Below are positions 17,321 to 27,033 of a DNA stretch of 64,000 nt, piece after piece. This stretch comes from Rhizobium sp. BK650 (GTDB lineage Bacteria; Pseudomonadota; Alphaproteobacteria; Rhizobiales; Rhizobiaceae). Both the position numbers and the translations under genes were made by a program. The DNA is taken from contig NZ_JACIBK010000004.1 of assembly GCF_014195325.1 (NCBI RefSeq), positions 1 to 64,000 on the forward strand, in the 5' to 3' direction. The stretch's first letter is position 1; each line of letters starts with the position of its first letter. Below the pieces are notes generated by a model. It saw only the letters and a list, made by a program, of their open reading frames with translations. It was not told the DNA's origin and ran no database searches.

Positions 17321-17746
17321 ATGCGCGTAATGGTCATCGTCAAGGCGACTGAGGACAGCGAAGCGGGCATCATGCCCTCGACCGAGCTGCTTGCCGCTAT
17401 GGGCAAGTATAATGAGGATCTCGTCAACGCCGGCATCATGCTGGCAGGCGAGGGGCTGCATCCGTCTTCCAGGGGCAAGCGCGTCGCCTTCGATGGTGCC
17501 AAGCGCATGGTAATCGACGGCCCCTTCGCCGAGACCAAGGAACTCATCGCCGGTTATTGGTTGTGGCAGGTCAAGGACATGGATGAGGCGCTCGAATGGG
17601 TCAAGCGTTGCCCCAATCCGATGCCCGGCCCGAGTGAGATCGAAATCCGTCAGGTCTTCGAGGCCGCCGATTTCGGCGAAGCCTTTACGCCGGAGCTCGT
17701 CGAGCAGGAAGAGCGCCTGCGCGAAAAGATGGCTGGCGACAAATAA
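17321..17746 (+). CDS. YCII-related (DGPF) domain protein
   Basis: This 141-residue protein has a ferredoxin-like fold of the YCII/DGPF family. The signature VIDGPFAETKELIAGYWLWQ lies near residues 64-83. The N-terminus MRVMVIVKATEDSEAG is typical of the group. Related proteins sit beside ECF sigma factors, but none is visible here. A strong GAGGAGAAG precedes the ATG. Function unknown. Confidence 0.88.
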   Translation: MRVMVIVKATEDSEAGIMPSTELLAAMGKYNEDLVNAGIMLAGEGLHPSSRGKRVAFDGAKRMVIDGPFAETKELIAGYWLWQVKDMDEALEWVKRCPNPMPGPSEIEIRQVFEAADFGEAFTPELVEQEERLREKMAGDK

Positions 17747-17811
17747 TCTAACCAGGAAAGGCTCTAAATCGCGAGGCGTCCGGAGGCTATTTCTCCGGGC
17801 GCTCGGTTGCT

Positions 17812-18237
17812 TCAGGCGGCAGCAGCCCGAACCCGCGCTTCCTCGCGAATGCGATTGACCATCGAACGCAGCCCGTTGGAGCGCTGCGAGGAGAGGTTTT
17901 CGGTGAGGCCGATCCTGGAGAAGATCTCGAAAGCGTCGAGCGAGGCGATTTCGGATGCCGTTTTGCCGGAATAGGTGGCGAGCACGATGGCGACGAGGCC
18001 GCGCACGATATGCGCATCGGAATCGCCCTCGAACGTCATGAGCGGATTGTCCGGGTTGCCGGATGTATGCGTCACCAGCCATACTTGGCTGGCGCAGCCC
18101 ATCACCTTGTTCTCGGAGGTCTTCTTCTCCTCGGCCAGTTCCGGCAGCGCCTTGCCGAGTTCGATGACATAGCGATAGCGGTCTTCCCAATCGTCCAGGA
18201 AGGAGAAGTCGTCGATGATCTGGTCGAGGGTTGCCAT
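17812..18237 (-). CDS. sufE: SufE family cysteine desulfuration protein
   Basis: This 141-residue protein contains the catalytic sulfur-accepting Cys in VMGCASQVWL (about residue 47-48). SufE accepts persulfide sulfur from the desulfurase SufS for Fe-S cluster assembly. The start at 18237 (MATLDQII) gives full family length. The rest of the suf operon is not in this window. It is convergent with the YCII gene. Confidence 0.94.
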   Translation of the reverse strand: MATLDQIIDDFSFLDDWEDRYRYVIELGKALPELAEEKKTSENKVMGCASQVWLVTHTSGNPDNPLMTFEGDSDAHIVRGLVAIVLATYSGKTASEIASLDAFEIFSRIGLTENLSSQRSNGLRSMVNRIREEARVRAAAA

Positions 18238-18448
18238 ACTTGTCAGGCCTTTCACTGTTACCTGATCATATAGGCGAAGCGACCGCAGAATTGAACCGCT
18301 AAAAAGAAACGCCGTGAGGGATGGGCATCCTCACGACGCAGCATAGTGCTGAAATAAACAGGGCAGGCACGTCAGGCATGGGGCATCTCCGCGTCATGCG
18401 GACCACCGATGCAAGCTTGGATGCGGGCGGGTGCGCCCGCAGAATTCG

Positions 18449-19000
18449 TCAGATCGCCGGCTTTGGCGTCGGCCGCGGGATCGCGCCGGCCGGAATGGTG
18501 GCAGCCGGAATGGTACTGGTTACGACCTGTTCCGCCGAAGCGCCGTCATCGACGGGTGGGCGGTAGGGCTGCGGCATGTGCGGCATCGGCTGGTTCAATG
18601 CCGCCTGTGCTTCGCGCACGGTGGTGGTTACGGCATCCGGCAGGGAAGGAGCGGCGAGCGCCACAGGCGCCGGCGGGATAGCCGACTTCGCGGGAGCCGA
18701 TTTGGATGTGTCGTCCTTGAACTGGCTGTCGAGCAGTTCGTAGGCGACGCGGGCGCCCTCACGAGCCCGGTAGCCGAGAGCGGTCAAGGTCTCACCACCC
18801 TTGGTGCAGACCTCGGGTCTTTCGGCGCACATGCCGGTCATGTAGTCATAGGCGCCGCTGACCGCCGTGAAGGCGTCGGAAAACTGCAGTTGCGTGTGGC
18901 CGGCATTGTCGGAACTCTCCGAAGAGAAAACGGAGAGTGCTACGAGCACAAGGCCAAACCAGAATGATCCTTTGATCAGAAACCACATTGTCTTGCCCAT
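18449..19000 (-). CDS. DUF5330-type single-pass membrane protein
   Basis: This 183-residue protein starts at 19000 (MGKTMWFLIKGSFW), with one N-terminal membrane helix at about 5-27 and a periplasmic remainder. Two cysteines (GMCAERPEVC) probably form a disulfide. The C-terminal 80 residues are rich in Pro and Ala and look disordered. The MWFLIK...FW start and Cys pair recall the DUF5330 proteins of Rhizobiales; I recognise this only from memory. A longer frame from 19123 is Arg/Lys rich and unlikely. Confidence 0.7.
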   Translation of the reverse strand: MGKTMWFLIKGSFWFGLVLVALSVFSSESSDNAGHTQLQFSDAFTAVSGAYDYMTGMCAERPEVCTKGGETLTALGYRAREGARVAYELLDSQFKDDTSKSAPAKSAIPPAPVALAAPSLPDAVTTTVREAQAALNQPMPHMPQPYRPPVDDGASAEQVVTSTIPAATIPAGAIPRPTPKPAI

Positions 19001-19410
19001 CCTGTTTTCCCGTCCGGTCTTGCTGCCGAATCGGGCCGGTTGTCCGGTGTGTTTGCACCCTACCGTGAAGTTGCGAATGCCGCTTTTCGAAACTCGTCGG
19101 CATTTGCGGCAAATTTGTCTCAAATTTTAATGATCGCAATTTTCGGAACATTTCAGTCGAATTCTACCTGGTGCCGTTAAGCATGGTGGCAGCCGCCGCC
19201 TGCAATTGCTGGGCTTTTGGCCCGCCGCTTTGCCACAAGAGTTAACATGATACTGAAATATGAGGAAAATCCGTTGCTTACCGGCTATTAACCACAAAAT
19301 TCAAAGGCCCGCGCAGATGGCCCAAAACGGGACTTTTAGCGTTTTTGGACTGTGGAGGGCGACTTTGCCTTATCCTTTCCTTAAGCCGCGGGGGCCTATT
19401 GTCCAGGTCA
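19001..19410. promoter_or_regulatory. Divergent promoter region between DUF5330 gene and divJ-like kinase
   Basis: No gene is seen in these 410 bases. A TTAC-N6-TTAACC sequence at 19278-19293 resembles a CtrA box but has a six- rather than seven-base spacer. Another GTTAAC lies at 19241. Both could take part in cell-cycle control of the kinase gene, but the match is imperfect. Confidence 0.3.
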
Positions 19411-20976
19411 ATGAAAGGCCTTTTGGGCAGGTATTGCGTGCGTGTATTGAGTGACATTGGCGGTCGGGCGACAGCCCTCGTGGACCGGGCAGCGTCAGGC
19501 TGGCTCTCCCGGACGAGCGGCGGCGAAGCTGTGCGCCAAAGCGAGCTCGCCATTCTGCGCCGCCTCGTCTTTCTCTCTTCCGCCGCCCTTGTCGCCGCTC
19601 CTGTCGGACTCTCCCTCGTCACCAGCCCGGCTGTTGCGCTGCCGGCCGGCGTTGCCACGGTCTGTGCCGCCTTCCTGTTTTCCGCCGTCGGCAGCATTGC
19701 GCTGGCCCGCCAGGCTGCACCCCGGAATGCTGTTGCGACCAGCGCCGACGATCTCTTCCTTGAAATGAGCCCGGGCCTCGTGCTGTTCCTCGATCCGCAC
19801 GGCAACGTGACGACGGCAGGTGGCCGCGACAGCCACGACTATCTCGCCTGGATGCGTGATCCGAAAGGCAGGGGCTTTTTCGAACAGGTTCATGTCTCCG
19901 ATCGCATCCATTTCCTGCAGGCGCTGGATGCCCTGCGCCAAGGCGAGGAAAAGGCGACCGTCGATGTGAGATTGGAGCGTCCCTCCGTCTCGCGGGATAA
20001 CAGGCAGTTCGCTTATCTGCGCATGGATATGACTGCGCGGCGGGATCTGGACGGCATGCTTTCTGGCGTTATTGCTCAGCTGCGTGACGTATCGGTCGAG
20101 CAGCGGCTTCGCGCCGAGGCGCAGACGCGTCTGGCCGATGCTGAATCGGCCAATGATGCAAAATCACGCTTCCTCGCCGCCGTCAGCCATGAACTGCGCA
20201 CGCCGCTGAACGCCATCCTTGGCTTCTCGGATATTCTGATCGGCGAATATTTTGGCAAGTTTGAGAATGAACGCCAGCGCGAATATGCCGGCCTCATCCG
20301 TGAATCCGGCGCGCATCTGCTCTCCGTCGTCAACACGATGCTGGATATGAGCAAGATAGAAGCCGGCCGCTACGAACTGATGCTCGAGCCTTTCGATATC
20401 GGTGCTTCGATCCGCTCCTGCGAATCGATGCTCGCCCTGCAGGCGAAAAGCAAAGGCGTGACGCTGACGAGCCGCGTGCAGCGCGGCATCGCCGAGGTCG
20501 TCGCCGATCAACGCGCGCTACAACAGATCCTCATCAATCTCGTCGGCAACGCGGTAAAATTCACCGAAGCCGGCGGCGTGGTGACTGTCGATGCGGCCAT
20601 GCGCGACGGCATCCTGCAACTGACGGTCAGCGACACCGGCATCGGCATTCCTGCCGACAGGCTGGCGACACTCGGCCAACCTTTCGTCCAGATCCAGAAT
20701 GATTATACCCGCCGATTCGAAGGCACGGGTCTTGGCCTCTCACTGGTCAAAGGGCTTGTGGCCTTGCATGGTGGCCATTTCGGCATTGCCAGCCAGCCGG
20801 GCGAGGGCACGATCATCACCATCGAGATCGCGGCTGACGGTTCCGGCGCCTGCACTGGCGAGGACACCGGACAGAAGGGGGCGGTCGAATTTCCGCCGCG
20901 GCTGAAGGGTGCGGCAAATGCCGCAGAAGTGGAGGAGGGGCTGTTCGATGGCCGCGCGCAAGCGAAAATCGCCTAA
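19411..20976 (+). CDS. divJ: DivJ-like PAS sensor histidine kinase
   Basis: This 521-residue protein (ATG at 19411; a GTG at 19438 is an alternative) has two membrane helices at about 50-95, a PAS-like sensor region (about 115-225), a HisKA box with the phospho-acceptor His in AAVSHELRTPLNAILGF, and a HATPase with QILINLVGNAVKFT, DTGIGIP and GTGLGLSLVKGL. In Sinorhizobium meliloti, as I recall, divJ lies next to mucR, and the same neighbourhood is seen here. DivJ phosphorylates DivK in the CtrA cell-cycle circuit. The overlap with the next gene suggests cotranscription. Confidence 0.75.
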   Translation: MKGLLGRYCVRVLSDIGGRATALVDRAASGWLSRTSGGEAVRQSELAILRRLVFLSSAALVAAPVGLSLVTSPAVALPAGVATVCAAFLFSAVGSIALARQAAPRNAVATSADDLFLEMSPGLVLFLDPHGNVTTAGGRDSHDYLAWMRDPKGRGFFEQVHVSDRIHFLQALDALRQGEEKATVDVRLERPSVSRDNRQFAYLRMDMTARRDLDGMLSGVIAQLRDVSVEQRLRAEAQTRLADAESANDAKSRFLAAVSHELRTPLNAILGFSDILIGEYFGKFENERQREYAGLIRESGAHLLSVVNTMLDMSKIEAGRYELMLEPFDIGASIRSCESMLALQAKSKGVTLTSRVQRGIAEVVADQRALQQILINLVGNAVKFTEAGGVVTVDAAMRDGILQLTVSDTGIGIPADRLATLGQPFVQIQNDYTRRFEGTGLGLSLVKGLVALHGGHFGIASQPGEGTIITIEIAADGSGACTGEDTGQKGAVEFPPRLKGAANAAEVEEGLFDGRAQAKIA

Positions 20977-21898
20977 GGGCAAAAGAGGCCGGCATCAGCA
21001 GGGTTTTTTGATGACCGGTGCGGCGGCGCTCGGCGGTATCGGTCTGCAGGGCGCAACGGCGTTGGGCGGCCTCGGCCTTCAGGGTGCCGGCGTGCTCGGC
21101 GGCGTCATTGGCCGCAATCCCTCCATTGCCGGCGGCACGATCGCCTTCGTCGTCATCTTCTCTTTCGTCGCCGCCAATGCGCTCTGGTATCAGCCGGGAG
21201 CGCACCCGCATCCGATCTTCCGCACGCGCGATCCGGATGCGCCTTACGCCATCGGCTTCCGTCCGCAGACCGAGCCGCAGGGGGACGTCACTACCTTCCG
21301 CATCGAGCGACCGGGCGATGCGGCCGCGACGACCGAATCCACGCCTCCGGCTGCTCCCGGCCAGCAGCCGAACCCGCTCGTCATGGATATCCAGAAGGAA
21401 CTGATCCGCCGCGGCCTCTATAACGGCAATGCCGATGGCGTCATCGGCCCACGCACAAGTGCTGCCATTCTCTTCTTCGAGGAAACCGTCGGCATGCCTC
21501 AAAGCGGCGACGCGACACCGGAGGTGCTTGCCGCGCTGAAGACCGACGCTGCAGGCCCCTCGACCGTCCCCGTCGAGAAACCGCGGGAGGATGTGACATC
21601 GAAGGCGACGGAGGAAGACCCAGTCGCCGCCGCCATCCGCAGCGCCGAAAAGACCGTCAAGACGGCACCGTCCTCGCCCAAACAGGTTCCGCTATCGGCG
21701 ATAGCCAATGTGGACCTGGTGCTGAAGATCCAAAAGGGCCTCGCCAACATGGCCTACGCCAATGTCGGCGTCGACGGTGTCGCCGGCGAGCAGACCCGTG
21801 CCGCCATCCGCCACTTCCAGAAGCACTACAACTTGCCGGAAAATGGCGAGCCCAGCGAAGCCGTGCTGAAGAAGCTCAAGGAAATCGGCGCGATCTGA
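20948..21898 (+). CDS. Membrane-anchored protein with two peptidoglycan-binding domains
   Basis: This 316-residue protein starts at 20948 (MAARKRKSPKGKRG), inside the 3' end of the kinase gene, with AGGAGGGG upstream. It has a very basic N-terminus, a Gly-rich segment with repeats of LGG(L/I)GLQGA (about 30-55), one membrane helix (about 60-80), then two PG_binding_1 domains (about 140-185 and 260-312) joined by a Pro/Lys linker. It probably tethers the inner membrane to peptidoglycan. Coupling to a cell-cycle kinase suggests a role in cell-wall growth or division; that is inference. Confidence 0.85.
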   Translation: MAARKRKSPKGKRGRHQQGFLMTGAAALGGIGLQGATALGGLGLQGAGVLGGVIGRNPSIAGGTIAFVVIFSFVAANALWYQPGAHPHPIFRTRDPDAPYAIGFRPQTEPQGDVTTFRIERPGDAAATTESTPPAAPGQQPNPLVMDIQKELIRRGLYNGNADGVIGPRTSAAILFFEETVGMPQSGDATPEVLAALKTDAAGPSTVPVEKPREDVTSKATEEDPVAAAIRSAEKTVKTAPSSPKQVPLSAIANVDLVLKIQKGLANMAYANVGVDGVAGEQTRAAIRHFQKHYNLPENGEPSEAVLKKLKEIGAI

Positions 21899-22011
21899 TC
21901 GGCAGTTCCGGTAAAGCAGGACCGGCGGAAAGCGAAAGGCGGAACCGCGTCATCCCTGCCGCGCCGCCGAGCCGAAGGCTGAGTACGACCTAAGTATAAG
22001 CCCTGATATTC

Positions 22012-22030
22012 TTAGCCGATTGTTAACCAT
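22012..22030. promoter_or_regulatory. CtrA-type box upstream of the soluble chemotaxis receptor gene
   Basis: TTAG-N7-TTAACCAT matches the alphaproteobacterial CtrA consensus TTAA-N7-TTAA(C) except for one base in the first half. It ends 41 bases before the GTG start at 22072. CtrA controls motility genes in many alphaproteobacteria. Confidence 0.6.
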
Positions 22031-22071
22031 GTTGTTTGAAGCTTCGCTAATGTAGCTTGGGGGGCTCGATC

Positions 22072-23520
22072 GTGCAGGCGTTGAAGGCGGTGGAGGAGAA
22101 TGCAGTAGCTCCAGCCTGTGAGCCGGATGGACCGGATCGCGACGCCTTGCGCCATATCCTCTCGCGGCTTGCCGAAGAGGCCTCCACGCTCGGCGTCGAC
22201 CTCGTCGACATAGCCGGCGCTATCCAGGACATGGCGGCGATGTCTGCCCGCCATGCCGCCGCATTCGACGACGTTACCCGCACCGCTCTTTCCATCGCCG
22301 AGACCAACCGCTCCGTCGCCATTTCGCTGCGCGAGACGGACAGCATCGCCACACAGGCGCGCCACATGCTGAAGGAATCGGCCGATCGACTGTCCGGTTC
22401 GGTCGAGGAAATCGGCCACATGGTCCGGTCCTCGGAAGAAATCAGCACGGAAATCTCCGGCTTCTCCCGCTCGCTGACCGATGTCGACAAGGTGGCCGCC
22501 GAAATCGGCACCATCGCCCGCCAGACCAATCTTCTGGCGCTCAATGCAGCGATCGAAGCCGCTCGCGCCGGTGAAGCAGGCAAGGGCTTTGCCGTCGTCG
22601 CCTCAGAGATCCGTGCTTTGTCGCTGCAGACCTCCAAGGCGACGGGCTCCATTCAGGAAACGCTGGAGCAGCTTCGCGTCAAGATCGACCGCCTCTCGAT
22701 TGTCGGCGGCGGTGCGCGCAGCAGTGCTGCTGGCGTCAGCGAAAAATCCGAGGCGATGCGCGGCGCGTTTGAAAACATGGAACACGTCATTACCCGCATC
22801 CTCGATTCATCGTCGGTCATGGCCAACACGACCGAGGCCGTGGATCGCGATTGCGCCGGCTTCGTCGCCAAGCTCGGCGAAATGTCCGCCGAGGTGCTGG
22901 ATTCCAATGGCCGGCTGCAGCAGGCAGCCAAACGCGTCGATAGCGTTGTCGGGCTCTCGGAAACGCTGATCCAGTTGACCGCGAGCGCCGGCGTGGAAAC
23001 TGCCGACCGCCGCTGGATCGAACAGGCGCAATCTGTCGCCGGCCAGATATCTAAAGCTCTGGAGCGTGCCGTCGCCGAAGGCGCAATCGGTATCGAACGC
23101 CTGTTCAATCGGCAATACCAGCCGATTCCGGGTACCGATCCGGTGCAGATGATGGCCCCTTTCACCAATCTGACCGATCGCCTGCTGCCGCCGATCCAGG
23201 AGCCGGTAGCCAGCTCGGACGAGCGGATTGCCTTCTGCGCCGCCGTCGACGAAAACGGCTATCTGCCGACCCACAACAGCAAGTTCTCTTCGCCGCAGCG
23301 GCCGGGCGATATCGTTTGGAATACCGCCAACTGCCGCAACCGCCGCATCTTCAACGATCGCGTCGGCCTTGCCGCCGGCAGGAGCACCGCGCCCTTCCTC
23401 GTCCAGACGTACCGACGGGATATGGGCGGAGGCAATTTCGTCATGATGAAAGATATTTCCGCTCCGATCACCGTCCGCGGCAGACATTGGGGCGGTCTGC
23501 GGCTCGCAGTCAAGGTCTAA
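22072..23520 (+). CDS. Cytoplasmic methyl-accepting chemotaxis protein
   Basis: This 482-residue protein has no signal peptide or membrane helix. The signalling hairpin tip is visible as [38 protein letters not shown] (about 148-186). The C-terminal 140 residues ([27 protein letters not shown]) form a conserved extra domain found on many alphaproteobacterial receptors. GTG at 22072 follows a GGGGGG sequence by about seven bases, so I prefer it to the TTG at 22057. Promoter control by CtrA is inferred from the box upstream. The ligand is unknown. Confidence 0.92.
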   Translation: MQALKAVEENAVAPACEPDGPDRDALRHILSRLAEEASTLGVDLVDIAGAIQDMAAMSARHAAAFDDVTRTALSIAETNRSVAISLRETDSIATQARHMLKESADRLSGSVEEIGHMVRSSEEISTEISGFSRSLTDVDKVAAEIGTIARQTNLLALNAAIEAARAGEAGKGFAVVASEIRALSLQTSKATGSIQETLEQLRVKIDRLSIVGGGARSSAAGVSEKSEAMRGAFENMEHVITRILDSSSVMANTTEAVDRDCAGFVAKLGEMSAEVLDSNGRLQQAAKRVDSVVGLSETLIQLTASAGVETADRRWIEQAQSVAGQISKALERAVAEGAIGIERLFNRQYQPIPGTDPVQMMAPFTNLTDRLLPPIQEPVASSDERIAFCAAVDENGYLPTHNSKFSSPQRPGDIVWNTANCRNRRIFNDRVGLAAGRSTAPFLVQTYRRDMGGGNFVMMKDISAPITVRGRHWGGLRLAVKV

Positions 23521-23597
23521 AGCAACTCCTGGCTGGATTGCAGGATTCTGCTGGTTCTAACGTTGCCGCGGCCCGCCACGCGCTCTATACCGCGCTC

Positions 23598-23936
23598 ATG
23601 AGATTGCGCACCGATATCTATGTTTCGGCTCTTGTCCGCAGGGTTTTTTCCGCGGGCGATTTCGCTGCCGTGGAGAAGAAGGGCGCGGAGGAGGCTGGGG
23701 CGATCTTCATCCGCCAGCGCTTCCGCGACGGTCTCGAAACCCTCTACGCGCCTGCCCCACAAACCTTCTTCGACGAGGAGAGCAGCGGCGACCGCCTGTT
23801 CGAGATTCGGCTCGAACGTACCGAGCCGGACAAGGTGCGCGAGATGCTGGACCGGGAACGCAAATTCGACCCCGATCTCTGGATCGTCGAATTGGAAGCA
23901 GACGAGATTTCGACGCTCGTGCCACTTGCCGGCTGA
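23598..23936 (+). CDS. DUF1491 family protein
   Basis: This 112-residue cytoplasmic protein starts MRLRTDIYVSALVRRVF, the hallmark of DUF1491. It contains the GAIFIRQR and ERKFDPDLWIVELE segments seen across alphaproteobacterial members. Function unknown. The family is usually next to housekeeping or chemotaxis genes. No clear ribosome binding site; the start was chosen by family N-terminus. Confidence 0.88.
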   Translation: MRLRTDIYVSALVRRVFSAGDFAAVEKKGAEEAGAIFIRQRFRDGLETLYAPAPQTFFDEESSGDRLFEIRLERTEPDKVREMLDRERKFDPDLWIVELEADEISTLVPLAG

Positions 23937-24060
23937 CCGGCTGCCTTGAATTCATGCCAATACCTGCCTACCTTACCGCCGTCCGCAATACCAACAGGAT
24001 GGTGCACAATGGAGCTGAACCTGATCGCAACGCCAACTCGCTTTGCTATCGGGGGTTTCC

Positions 24061-25647
24061 ATGCCTGCATCCATCACCCTTTCCAATCTTTCGTGGTCCA
24101 CGCCTGACGGCCGGCCGCTTTTCTCCAATATAGATCTGGGCTTCGGCGCCGAGCGCACCGGCCTCGTCGGCCGCAACGGTGTGGGTAAGACCACCCTTTT
24201 GAAGCTGATCGCCGGCGAATTGCAGCCGCAGACCGGCTCCATCTCGCTTTCCGGCACGACCGGCATTTTGCGCCAGAGCGTTCAGGTCGGGCCGGATGAA
24301 ACGGTCGCCGATCTCTTCGGCGCAACGGAGGCGCTTGCCGTTCTCCGGCGTGCCGAGGGCGGCGAAGCGAGCGCCGATGAACTTGCTGTTGCCGACTGGA
24401 CGCTCGAAGCCCGCATCGAAGCCGCACTGGAACGCGCCGGCTTGACCGTCGGACCGCAGACCCTGCTTGCCGCGCTCTCCGGCGGCCAGCGCACCCGCGC
24501 AGCACTCGCCGCCTTGATCTTCGAGGAGCCGGACTTCCTCATCCTCGACGAGCCGACCAACCATCTGGATCGTGACGGCCGTGAAGCCGTGGTTTCACTG
24601 CTTGACGGATGGCGCCACGGCGCCCTCGTCGTCAGCCATGACCGCGAATTGCTGGAGACGATGGACGTCATCGTCGAGCTGACGACCTTGCGCGCCACCC
24701 GCTACGGCGGCAACTGGAGCGACTACCGTGCCCGCAAAGCGCTGGAACTCGCCGCCGCCGAACACGATCTGGCCGATGCCAAGAAACGTGTGGCGGAGGT
24801 TGCCCGCAGTGCGCAGGAAACGGCCGAGCGCAAGGCGCGCAAGGACAGCGCCGGCAAGAAGAAGGCCGCCAGGGGCGACATGCCGCGCATCGTCGCCGGC
24901 GGTCTGAAACGCCAGGCGGAGAATACCAGCGGCGAGAATGCGCGCCTTGCCGAACGGCGTCACGCGCAGGCGCTTGAGGATGCCGAGGAGGCGCGCAAGC
25001 GTATCGAAATCCTGCAGCCGCTCTCCGTCAAACTACCCATGACCAATCTGCCGCCAAGCAGGTCGGTGCTGAAGATCGATGCCGTCACGGCCGGCTATGA
25101 GGCCGGCGAACCGATCATCCACAAGCTGTCCTTCGAAATTACCGGCCCTGAACGTATCGCCGTCACCGGTCCGAACGGTTCGGGCAAGACGACGCTGCTG
25201 GCGCTGATTGCGGGTGATCTCCACCCATGGGAAGGAACGGTGCGCGTGCTGACCTCGTTCTCCATGCTCGACCAGCGCGTCGGCCTCATCGATCCCATGA
25301 CGTCGATCCGTGATAATTTTCGGCGGCTCAACCCGCAATCGGATGAAAATGCCTGCCGTTCCGCGCTTGCCCGCTTCATGTTCCGAGCCGATGCTGCGCT
25401 GCAGACCGTTTCGACGCTGTCAGGCGGCCAGCTCTTGCGTGCAGGCCTCGCCTGCGTTCTTGGCGGAGCGGCACCGCCGGCGCTGCTGATCCTCGATGAA
25501 CCGACCAACCATCTGGACATCGATTCCATCGCCGCCGTCGAAGCCGGCCTGAGAGCCTATGATGGCGCGCTGCTGATTGTCAGCCACGATGAAGTGTTTC
25601 TGGAAATGGTCGGCATTACGCGTCGGCTGGAGCTGCCGGCGCGCTAA
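24061..25647 (+). CDS. ABC-F family ATP-binding protein
   Basis: This 528-residue soluble protein has two ABC domains and no membrane segment. First domain: Walker A GRNGVGKTT, signature LSGGQRTRA, Walker B DEPTNHLD. Second: GPNGSGKTT, LSGGQLLRA, DEPTNHLD. The linker (about 215-320) is helical and rich in Lys/Arg/Ala. ABC-F proteins act on ribosomes in translation or antibiotic protection rather than in transport. The exact subgroup is unclear. A second, different ABC-F lies at 53605. Confidence 0.92.
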   Translation: MPASITLSNLSWSTPDGRPLFSNIDLGFGAERTGLVGRNGVGKTTLLKLIAGELQPQTGSISLSGTTGILRQSVQVGPDETVADLFGATEALAVLRRAEGGEASADELAVADWTLEARIEAALERAGLTVGPQTLLAALSGGQRTRAALAALIFEEPDFLILDEPTNHLDRDGREAVVSLLDGWRHGALVVSHDRELLETMDVIVELTTLRATRYGGNWSDYRARKALELAAAEHDLADAKKRVAEVARSAQETAERKARKDSAGKKKAARGDMPRIVAGGLKRQAENTSGENARLAERRHAQALEDAEEARKRIEILQPLSVKLPMTNLPPSRSVLKIDAVTAGYEAGEPIIHKLSFEITGPERIAVTGPNGSGKTTLLALIAGDLHPWEGTVRVLTSFSMLDQRVGLIDPMTSIRDNFRRLNPQSDENACRSALARFMFRADAALQTVSTLSGGQLLRAGLACVLGGAAPPALLILDEPTNHLDIDSIAAVEAGLRAYDGALLIVSHDEVFLEMVGITRRLELPAR

Positions 25648-25655
25648 AGCACGTT

Positions 25656-25679
25656 GCAAAAACGATGCCGCGTTTTTGC
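25656..25679. terminator. Hairpin between convergent ABC-F and DUF2336 genes
   Basis: GCAAAAACG and CGTTTTTGC form a perfect 9-bp stem around the six-base loop ATGCCG, starting eight bases after the ABC-F stop. The T5 lies inside the stem, so termination strength is uncertain. Confidence 0.5.
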
Positions 25680-25731
25680 CGTTACGACATGAAGATGAGG
25701 ACCGTGACCTCGGCACCCTCCGGAGCCATTG

Positions 25732-26745
25732 CTACCGCGCCCGCCTGACGCTGTTGAGATCACGCACCGGCGCCTGCCGGATGTAGCGGGGAGCGGCGGC
25801 GGCCTGTGCGGCGGGAGCCGGCTGGACTGCCGCCGGGGCTTGTGGATTGTAGGTATACCTGTCGGCGCGGCGCCACGCCTCCACGCGGGCGTGGCACTCT
25901 TCCGGATCCAGTGCATCGAGCACAAGGAAGGCACGACTGACGTTGTGCTGCACTTCGGCAAGATGCGGATAGAGCTTTTCCAGCACGAAGACGGCATCGA
26001 GGAAGCCCATGCCAAGGCTCGTCAGCGTCGTGGCGAGCTGTTGGCCGGAGAGGTCGAGCATGATGCGCTCGGCGAGCCAGCGGCTGGCCGATAAGGCATC
26101 GGCGAGCGCCGTAGCGAAATGCGTGGCGTCCCGCGAGCGCGCAAAACGCACCAGCAGCGCCTCCTGAATATCGGACAGGGAGCGCAGGCCGAGCCGGTCC
26201 TGGTCGTTGCGGCCGAGATGGCTGGCAAGACCGCGAATGCGTTCGCGCAGCGCCTCTTCATTGGTAAGTTGCCGCGCTTCCTGCTGATCCGTCTCGGGCG
26301 CGACAGGCAAGGGCGAAAGCGGCATGGCGTGCGGTTCGCCAGATTCAGTTGCAGCCGGGCGCGGTTCGGCCTGACGCAGCGCCACCAGGGCATCGATAAC
26401 TTTTGGCGACAGGGAATCGCGGCTGACGATCGCCCTGACGTGCGAAGCGCCCTGTGTGCGGGCAATCGTGATCAGCGTGTCGTCATTGATCGCCTTGGAC
26501 GAGGTCAGGAAAGGTGCGGCGAACCCGATCGGTTGATTGCCGATGAAGAGCGCGACGGCGGCCGGCATGTTCTCGCATTGGGAAAGGGCGGCGACGGCTT
26601 GGCGCTTTGCTTCTTCGGAGGAGGCCTGGAAAAGCGGCATGAACAGTTCGGCGAACTGGCGCAGTTCGGAGCGTGTCGGATGAGACAGGTTCTCGAAACT
26701 GCTGACAGTCGCCATTAACACCACGTCCTTCTTCCTGATGGCCAT
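25732..26745 (-). CDS. DUF2336 domain-containing protein
   Basis: This 337-residue soluble alpha-helical protein carries the alphaproteobacterial DUF2336 pattern (HEAT-like helices; FLTSSKAINDDTLITIARTQGASH, VIDALVALR). Pro/Ala-rich segments lie near residues 180-200 and 300-325. Two starts are possible: ATG at 26745 (MAIRKKD, GAGGG upstream) and ATG at 26715 (MATVSSF, AAGGA upstream). No function is known for the family, although some members neighbour cell-cycle or motility genes. Confidence 0.8.
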   Translation of the reverse strand: MAIRKKDVVLMATVSSFENLSHPTRSELRQFAELFMPLFQASSEEAKRQAVAALSQCENMPAAVALFIGNQPIGFAAPFLTSSKAINDDTLITIARTQGASHVRAIVSRDSLSPKVIDALVALRQAEPRPAATESGEPHAMPLSPLPVAPETDQQEARQLTNEEALRERIRGLASHLGRNDQDRLGLRSLSDIQEALLVRFARSRDATHFATALADALSASRWLAERIMLDLSGQQLATTLTSLGMGFLDAVFVLEKLYPHLAEVQHNVSRAFLVLDALDPEECHARVEAWRRADRYTYNPQAPAAVQPAPAAQAAAAPRYIRQAPVRDLNSVRRAR

Positions 26746-27033
26746 GGGGCCCTCTAGGTCTCGAAACCGGTCACGCACAAGAACACCCTGAAAACGCAGA
26801 ACAAGTGGGAGACCGTGGGACCGACAAGCGCTGGCGGGACGCGCGTCAGACCATACGGTTATGAACAAATCCTACACCGGCAGGGTTAATGCATGCTGAA
26901 GATTTTGTTGAAATGTAACAGAATTATACACGTTTTGCGTGCAGCCGTTCATGAGCCGGCAAAATAAAATACGTCATACCGGACGCATGACGATTTCCCA
27001 TTTTAAACATTTCGATAAAACCCGTGGACTAAT

